64,000 nt of DNA, taken from contig OY997642.1 in NCBI GenBank assembly GCA_963921795.1, forward strand, positions 42,274,653 through 42,338,652. The letters run 5' to 3'. The stretch is from Nannobrachium achirus. Taxonomy: Eukaryota; Chordata; Actinopteri; Myctophiformes; Myctophidae. Position 1 is the first letter of the stretch; every line of letters begins with the position of its first letter. Made by a program: the position numbers and the translations under genes. The notes beneath the pieces were generated by a model. That model ran no database searches, was not told the DNA's origin, and saw only the letters and a list, made by a program, of their open reading frames with translations. Positions 57,836 to 64,000 of this stretch are shown here, one piece after another.

Positions 57836-58182
57836 GAGCCTAAGTCTCCGTACCGGTCCAATTTCCAGGCTCTGCCTGAGTCAATTGAATGCCATGGAAA
57901 CCCCCGCCTAAGCTTGATTTGGTAAATCCCTACCACCTGTCCAATTCCCCACACCTGCCGTTTGATTACTTATGTCACTCCACTTTCCAGAATCCATTTG
58001 CACTCTTCAGACATTCTTCACACATTCTCCACTGACGTTTACCACTGTACAAGGACTTTCCACAACCGCCCTTCCCCCCCATATGCCCTTATATGGGTAT
58101 ATAATACAGTATCATTCAAATGTACAGTATAGAATGTTATTTCGGTTTATTTGTTTACCCGAGTAACCTCGTTTCTTTGCGG
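57836..58182. other. Intergenic
   Basis: Nothing definite. Confidence 0.4.
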
Positions 58183-58345
58183 TATTGATTGATTGAAGAC
58201 TTTATTAGAAGTTTGCATAGGAAAAGGTACAGTTTCATGACGGTACAGTTCACTGGTACAAGGTCTACTAAAAGGAGATCCTAGAAAAGACTAAGCTTAT
58301 TTCCATAGGAAACTATTGAAGTATCTCATATAAAATGTACTAGTC
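58183..58345 (-). repeat. LINE 3' tail
   Basis: TTGATTGATTGAAGACTTTATTAGAAG then GGTACAGTTTCATGACGGTAC, nearly the same as 33183-33330. Read on the minus strand as the 3' end of the LINE. Confidence 0.7.
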
Positions 58346-59634
58346 TACACTGTTCTCTCTGCACTCCATTTATGTGATTATTTACCTTGTTTATTGACTA
58401 GACTTGTCAATAGAGCCCTGGCATTTAATCTTAGTCTTGACCTACAGTATGTGGACGACAGAGCGGCTCCTCTAATGTTATTTCCAGTGCCTGTGCTCAT
58501 AACATAGACTGTGCTCACAATAGGCCTACATGTCAGCATCAATTCATAACAATGTTAACACATTTATTATCTAATGCATAATGGCACACAGCTCTCACAC
58601 AGCTGACCACAAGTTGATCACACACTGCCTATCAAATCAAGTATGCAAAGTAGCATAAAACCAAATCTAGTGGCTTCAATTAATGACTGGACTGCCCACA
58701 GTAATGTTTGGGCAGCCTTGTTTAAGTGCTATCCTGTGTATGTATCCTGCTGGAAAATATATGTCCACATAAAGACTTGCAAGATTATAAACGCTATGTA
58801 TGTTCAAATCCAGTCTATGTCTGTTTGCATGTGTGTCTTTTTGATTTGTTACTTTAATCACAATCAACACACAGTCACACAAACATTATGTAGGCCTACA
58901 TTCCCCAGCCAGGCTACAGTACATCACACACACTTCAAGCATGTATAGTACAAACGCATAGTCCAGTAATTACAGAAATACTGTCTGTAGGCCTACACTT
59001 GTTTGTGTATAAACACAAACACATATTACACAAATAAACATGCCAAAGACACGTGTGTGACAAATTCCACATTCTGCCATGGGTCGTAAAGCAAATCCGA
59101 AGAGCACGCGCACACACAAACATGGACATACACGTGCAATCACACAGAGGTCATTAATGCATTAGAGATAAGACACGATATGAGATAATCCTTTATTGAT
59201 CCCTGTGGGGCCATTCAGATGTCAGTAAGGGTGATTTTTACTTAGTTGTGTGCTGGTGTTGCACACCGAAAATAGCTGATCTGCAAGCCAAGCTCACAGC
59301 ATATGAGAGCTGCCTAGTGCAGCTGAATGTGCTCCTCATTTTTGCTATCTTCCTCCTCATCCTCCCATTCATGTTGTTATTTGCTATTTTAGCTTGTTGG
59401 AAATTGTATGAATGTATAAAATTAGGAAATCCTCCTACTATAAAATTAGGAAACCACATTTTTCTCCTCGGCGGGTTGACCAACCAATCAATCTGAACTT
59501 GCACATGTACATTGACGGTTGGCATATGAAGGGAGTGAGCAAGCCAATTCATCACTTTCTCCAAAAATGTAAGCAGTTTATTAGCATTTCTGTGCACTCT
59601 CACTCAATTAAAACTGCTGTGGGTGGAGCCAGGG

Positions 59635-59635
<1 letters not shown>
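58346..59635. other. Intergenic
   Basis: No gene. GATAATCCTTTATTGATCCC at 59184-59205 looks like another LINE tail; a degraded AATAGCTGATCTGCAAGC hairpin lies at 59270-59310. Confidence 0.4.
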
Positions 59636-59695
<60 letters not shown>

Positions 59696-59765
59696 TTTAT
59701 TAGAAGTTCGCATGGAAAAAGTACAGGACAGAACAGTTCAGAGTTCTACTAAAATGATATAAACC
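59636..59765 (-). repeat. LINE 3' tail with long (TTGA)n
   Basis: About twelve TTGA units (59637-59690) then ATACTTTATTAGAAGTTCGC. Confidence 0.7.
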
Positions 59766-60401
59766 ACAAGAAAGTGAATTTGCAAAAGGGAGTGACTCAT
59801 AGGAGCACTTGTGCTTGCCTCTTTATAATGGGCTTATAGGACTACTACACACACAGCACCAGACAGAACACCAGCAGGGACAAAGAGAGCTATCTCAACA
59901 AAGTTTTAAAGGACGTTGATTTAAATGCATAGCAAGGCTTGTCTACATGTACTGTAGACTATATAGACATGGTGCATGAGGGTGGTCAATAAAGCACAGA
60001 AGTGCTGTATGACCTTGGTGGGGGGTTGAGGGGATTGGGGTATAACATCTCGGATACAGTATAATGTACATACATGTATGTTGTACTGTTTGCTACAAAA
60101 TGGAAAATGAAAATAAAATGTTTAAAAGCACAGAAGATTTTTAGTTGCAAAAAAAGGTTGTCTCATTTGTGTTGGCAAGAGACCCACAGTAGCAGCAAAC
60201 TGTCAGAAGGAAAGTAATGGAGCGGTTAGGACTGATGATAAGTACAGATCAAGGCTACTGTAACAGAGTCATGAAATGTCTCGATCTGTACTTACCTCCT
60301 TAAAAAAAGAGGCATTTAAACAGTCGGAGCTGCTCTAGTGCTTTCCTAATTCCCACCATTTGCTGCTGTGTCTTGTGACACTGGACCTGCCTATTATCAG
60401 T
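59766..60401. other. Intergenic
   Basis: Nothing definite. Confidence 0.4.
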
Positions 60402-60403
60402 GG

Positions 60404-60880
60404 TGGGAAAAGTAGGCCTACTCACATTTCTTACTTGAGTAAGTATCAATACTGCAATATAGAAATACTCTGTTACAAGTAAAAGTCCATAATTCAAAAT
60501 GTACTTGAGTAAAAGTACTAAAGTATTGGCATCAAGATGTACTTAAAGTACCAAAAGTAAAAGTACTCATTATGCAGAATATCCCATTTCACAAGTTTTC
60601 AAGATCTTTTTTTGGAAAATACAAGCTCAAAATGCGTCAAGCTTGTAGATCGGCTATTTTCAAGTGTATATATAGGGCTGAAGTGGTTAATGTATGTTTT
60701 GTAATAATCAAACTCTACAAAGTAACTAGTAACTAAGCTTCTCCAATAATTGTAGTAGAGTAAAAGTACAATATTTGAGTTGTAGGGGAGTAGAAGTAGC
60801 AATATTCAAGTAAAGTACAAATTGTACTTACAGTAAGTACAGTACGTAAGTAAGTGTAATATTACTTACTTACGCCACAT
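60404..60880. mobile_element. Tol2-like hAT MITE, degraded
   Basis: Left CAGTGGTGGGAAAAGTAGGC, then ACTTGAGTAAGTATCAATAC and CTCTGTTACAAGTAAAAGTC, as in 27579-29710. Includes a degraded GATCTACAAGC-type hairpin (60617-60661). Right end eroded. Confidence 0.6.
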
Positions 60881-61036
60881 AACAGAACATAACACATGGT
60901 TGATGTGAGGTGGAACTCCTCAACCCATAATAGCACACAGTGTCCGACAGTGAAATAATGTCCAATTGTCAGATGTCTTTGTTGCTGTTCTCATGCATTG
61001 TTATCCTCAGTGGGTTGTTACTATCTTTGATTATTT
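60881..61036. other. Intergenic
   Basis: Nothing recognised. Confidence 0.4.
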
Positions 61037-61675
61037 TATACTAGAAGCTGGGCCGCCCTTTGGGCGGCCCAGCGTCTAGTCGGCGACCTGGCCAACTCGG
61101 AACAATGTAAATAGGGAATGAATGCCCCGCCCTTTAATGCAAACCCCATTATACCTGTTTTTTACCTGGTCATAGGACCCGTTTTGACCATCTGTCTGCC
61201 TGTGTCCATTTATGCCCATATATGGAGATATTTGTATCTGTCTGTCTGTCTGTCGGCGTCCATTTTATGTCCATATATGGAGATCACTGCAGTTATAGTT
61301 CTGGGTCCATTTTATGCCCATGCATATATGGAGATATCTGTCTATCTGCGTCCATTTTATGCCCATATATGGAGTATCTGTCTGTGCCTCCAACTGTGTT
61401 GCAGACACAGTGCCGGTTCCCCCTTTAATGCAAACCTCATTATACCTGTTGTCATAGGACCCGTTTTGAACATCTGTTTGCCTGTGTCCATTTATGCCCA
61501 TATATGGAGATATCTGTATCTGTCTGTCTGTCTGTCTGTCGGCGTCCATTTTATGTCCATATATGGAGATCACTGCAGTTATAGTTCTGGGTCCATTTTA
61601 TGCCCATATATGGAGATATCTGTCTATCTGCGTCCATTTTATGCCCATATATGGAGTATCTGTCTGTGCCTCCAA

Positions 61676-61721
<46 letters not shown>

Positions 61722-62405
61722 GGCGTCCATTTTATGTCCATATATGGAGATCACTGCAGTTATAGTTCTGGGTCCATTTTATGCCCATATATGGAGATAT
61801 CTGTCTATCTGCGTCCATTTTATGCCCATATATGGATTCTGTCTGTGCCTCCAACTGTGTTGCAGACACAGTGCCGGTTCCCCCTTTAATGCAAACCTCA
61901 TTATACCTGTTGTCATAGGACCCGTTTTGAACATCTGTTTGCCTGTGTCCATTTATGCCCATATATGGAGATATTGTCTGTCTGTCTGTCTGTCTGTCGG
62001 CGTCCATTTTATGTCCATATATGGAGATCACTGCAGTTATAGTTCTGGGTCCATTTTATGCCCATATATGGAGATATCTGTCTATCTGCGTCCATTTTAT
62101 GCCCATATATGGAGTATCTGTCTGTGCCTCCAACTGTGTTGCAGACACAGTGCCGGTTCCCCCTTTAATGCAAACCTCATTATACCTGTTGTCATAGGAC
62201 CCGTTTTGAACATCTGTTTGCCTGTGTCCATTTATGCCCATATATGGAGATATCTGTATCTGTCTGTCTGCGTCCATTTTATGCCCATATATGGAGATCT
62301 TTGACCATCTGTTTGCCTCTGTCCATTTATGTCCATATATGGAGATATCTGGCTATCTGCGTCCATTTTATGCCCATATATGGATATATGGAGATCACTG
62401 CAGTT
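61037..62405 (+). repeat. CCATATATGG satellite array 2, with GC hairpin start
   Basis: Starts with GCTGGGCCGCCC-TTT-GGGCGGCCCAGC inside a CTAG..CTAG palindrome. Then GACCTGGCCAACTCGGAAC and four larger repeats, three of them of about 230-300 bp each ending AGTGCCGGTTCCCCCTTTAATGC. I count 18 exact CCATATATGG cores. (TCTG)n tracts lie inside, longest about 61677-61722. The MPIYGD-type ORFs are artefacts. Confidence 0.9.
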
Positions 62406-62629
62406 ATAGTTCTGTGTTAGATATGAATTATTATACATAATTCTATGTTTGTGTTTGAGTCTCATATGACCATATAAGATATATATATGAACTGAACGTA
62501 CAGTATGAGACCACATTTTGGTCGGATACTGTAGGGTCAGGCTAAAGATTGCAGGTCATAATAACTTTAGACTATGAAATCATGATATACTGTATAAGTC
62601 ACGAGTGGTGGAAAATAACCAGCACTACG
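62406..62629. other. Intergenic
   Basis: Nothing recognised. Confidence 0.4.
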
Positions 62630-62970
62630 TGGCACTTTCTTCCTGTTATTTCCTTGTTATGATATAGGAACGAATCAATGAGTTCCTACTACTTCCTTGT
62701 TATGATATGGGAACAAATGAATAAGTTCCACGACTTCTTACTGTCATAACTGTACTCTTTATATACATGTTAAACTTCCATTTTGGGAGAGAGAGAATCC
62801 TCTGTCCTGCCGTTAGGGTGGGGAGAGATTATCGAGCATACCACTAGGATGATATGCCCACTGCTTTGTCTTCCTTGTCTGTCTCTCTTCAATACAACAA
62901 TCTAAAGATACGTCCTTTGGCTCTTTGTCTTATTTTCTCTATGGATTTAGAGATCCATATTTTATTATTA
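62630..62970 (+). repeat. Possible solo or 5' LTR
   Basis: Two tandem 43-bp repeats (62649-62691, 62693-62734) resemble enhancer repeats in a U3. TATATACATG at 62760 could be a TATA box. The sequence then runs to ATTGGTCCTTCGAGAATGG at 62971, which looks like a retroelement primer site (TTGGTCCTTCGAG). TG..CA ends are not clear. No gag follows to the window edge. Confidence 0.35.
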
Positions 62971-64000
62971 ATTGGTCCTTCGAGAATGGTCAAGCTGCGG
63001 TGCGTTTGACCAGCCAGGGGGGGACTAGAGACCGGTACTGTACGGTCCTTCTCTTACCAGGGCTGGTCAAATCGCTCCGACACGCTTTAAAAGTCCCAGC
63101 CAGGAAAATCTCTATAATTGCTGTATTTTCAGACAAAGGATTTTATTTGACAACAGTGTTATGAGTTTTGGATTAATGTGGAACCGCGTAGACATCCAGG
63201 AGCAGCACCGGACCGTGACGAAAGGCTGGATTTTCCACCGATGCACCACCGCCCGGCTGCACCTCCTGGATCTCTGCGCATCGGCAAATTCCTAAGTGAT
63301 TAAGATAAGTACATATTTACTAAATCCCTGTAACGTGTCGTGTCTTTGAATTTTGAATTAACGATGTTAATGTAATGATAATTGATATGATTTTGTGAAA
63401 TATGTTCTCCCTCCGTCGGAGGAGTCGGAAAGCTCCTAATAATGTTTTCGTTTGACACGCGTCGTAAATTAACCCTTATCTGCTATAGATACAGTTGGTC
63501 GTAAAACTCTTTGTTTCTTCTTTGAAAGTTTAAGGGTGGTACGTAACTCCCTACTCTATTTTTAACTATTTCTCTGGTTTGGTCTCGCTCTCTCATTGTG
63601 ATGAGGAGTGCAGAGACAATACTGATTTTCAGACTTTAACTTTTTACGGTACAGTTGTTTCTGTTTATGTACCGATAATACTGTGTTTATTTAGGTCTCT
63701 CACTTTCATGGCTTGGCCCAGCCATTGGAAATTGAGAAACAAATATTTTATCTTTGACTATGTTACTGACCAGTTCTGTTTTCTGTAATATTAAATACTT
63801 TTAAGACATTTTAAAATGTCTCTGAGAAATTAAAGTTAAGATTTAAGATTAAGAATAACTAACTCAAATTATTGATGCTAAATTAATTTAAACTGTTGTA
63901 ACTTTAAGACTTTAGAGCCATCCATAGGACTATGGGTCGTTTACAGTATCGATAATACTGGTTTACTCTTATCTGTTCCTCACTCCCTCCCTGTCGTCGA
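62971..64000. other. Sequence after the possible LTR; no gene
   Basis: No long ORF; a 79-residue frame (62925-63164) and a 69-residue frame (63579-63788) have no recognisable domain. If the LTR call is right this would be leader sequence or a truncated element. Confidence 0.35.

Noticed and set aside
61118..62304. ORFs of 215-234 residues
   Set aside because: Same satellite as 51.7-52.7 kb, with (TCTG)n tracts read as VCLSVCLS.
51705..62405. CRISPR-like spaced repeats
   Set aside because: The spacing is irregular, spacers are themselves repeated, and the genome is clearly eukaryotic.

Overview
This is repeat-dominated vertebrate DNA, almost certainly from a teleost fish. The evidence is many long (CA)n/(TG)n arrays, hAT MITEs including Tol2-like ones, TTAA-flanked MITEs, L2/CR1-type LINE tails ending in (ATTG)n, a tRNA-derived SINE, and a Ty3/Gypsy element of the kind common in fish. 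I found no convincing host gene. The unusual microsatellite density would fit a cod-like (gadiform) fish, but order and species cannot be decided from the sequence alone.

Layout. 1-6 kb: mostly AT-rich unique sequence with a SINE head, two small MITEs and several perfect palindromes. 6.5-7.3 kb: a mirror pair of (CACG/CA)n and (TG/TGCG)n arrays. 7.5-10 kb: two hAT MITEs carrying a recurring hairpin. 12.6-14.0 kb: a hAT element (8-bp target duplication) holding a TTAA element, which holds another repeat. 18.4-19.6 kb and 33.2-36.5 kb: two copies of a LINE that share the same hairpin-bounded insert at the same place. 20.6-21.3 kb: an unusual CpG-rich block. 21.6-22.6 kb: a small hAT-like element with an N-terminal ORF fragment. 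23.3-26.5 kb: a dense cluster of hAT MITEs and fold-back elements. 27.6-29.7 kb: a three-level nest (Tol2-like MITE, TTAA fold-back element, a repeat with 6-bp target duplication). 29.7-33.2 kb: microsatellites and Tol2-like MITEs.

The core is 43.2-51.5 kb. A minus-strand protein gene of unknown family (transposase-like; possible first exon near 51.45 kb) is split by a full-length Ty3/Gypsy retrotransposon at 44369-50383. That element has two 192-bp LTRs that read as identical, a 5-bp target duplication (GGTGG), a tRNA primer site, a polypurine tract, gag with two zinc knuckles, and a 1066-residue protease-RT-RNaseH-integrase ORF. Removing the element with one copy of the duplication leaves the host reading frame continuous, so the insertion is young and the interrupted ORF was open when it was hit. 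The retroelement is itself interrupted between gag and pol by about 1.3 kb that includes a compact three-stem palindrome.

Right end, 51.7-64 kb: two arrays built from a unit containing CCATATATGG (a perfect match to the CArG-box pattern), a MULE-like MITE with a 9-bp target duplication, a repeated GGGGTAAGWTGAACC motif, a local 0.4-kb tandem duplication, LINE tails, and a possible solo or truncated LTR near 62.6-63.0 kb. Almost all long open frames elsewhere are translations of dinucleotide or satellite repeats and are not genes.
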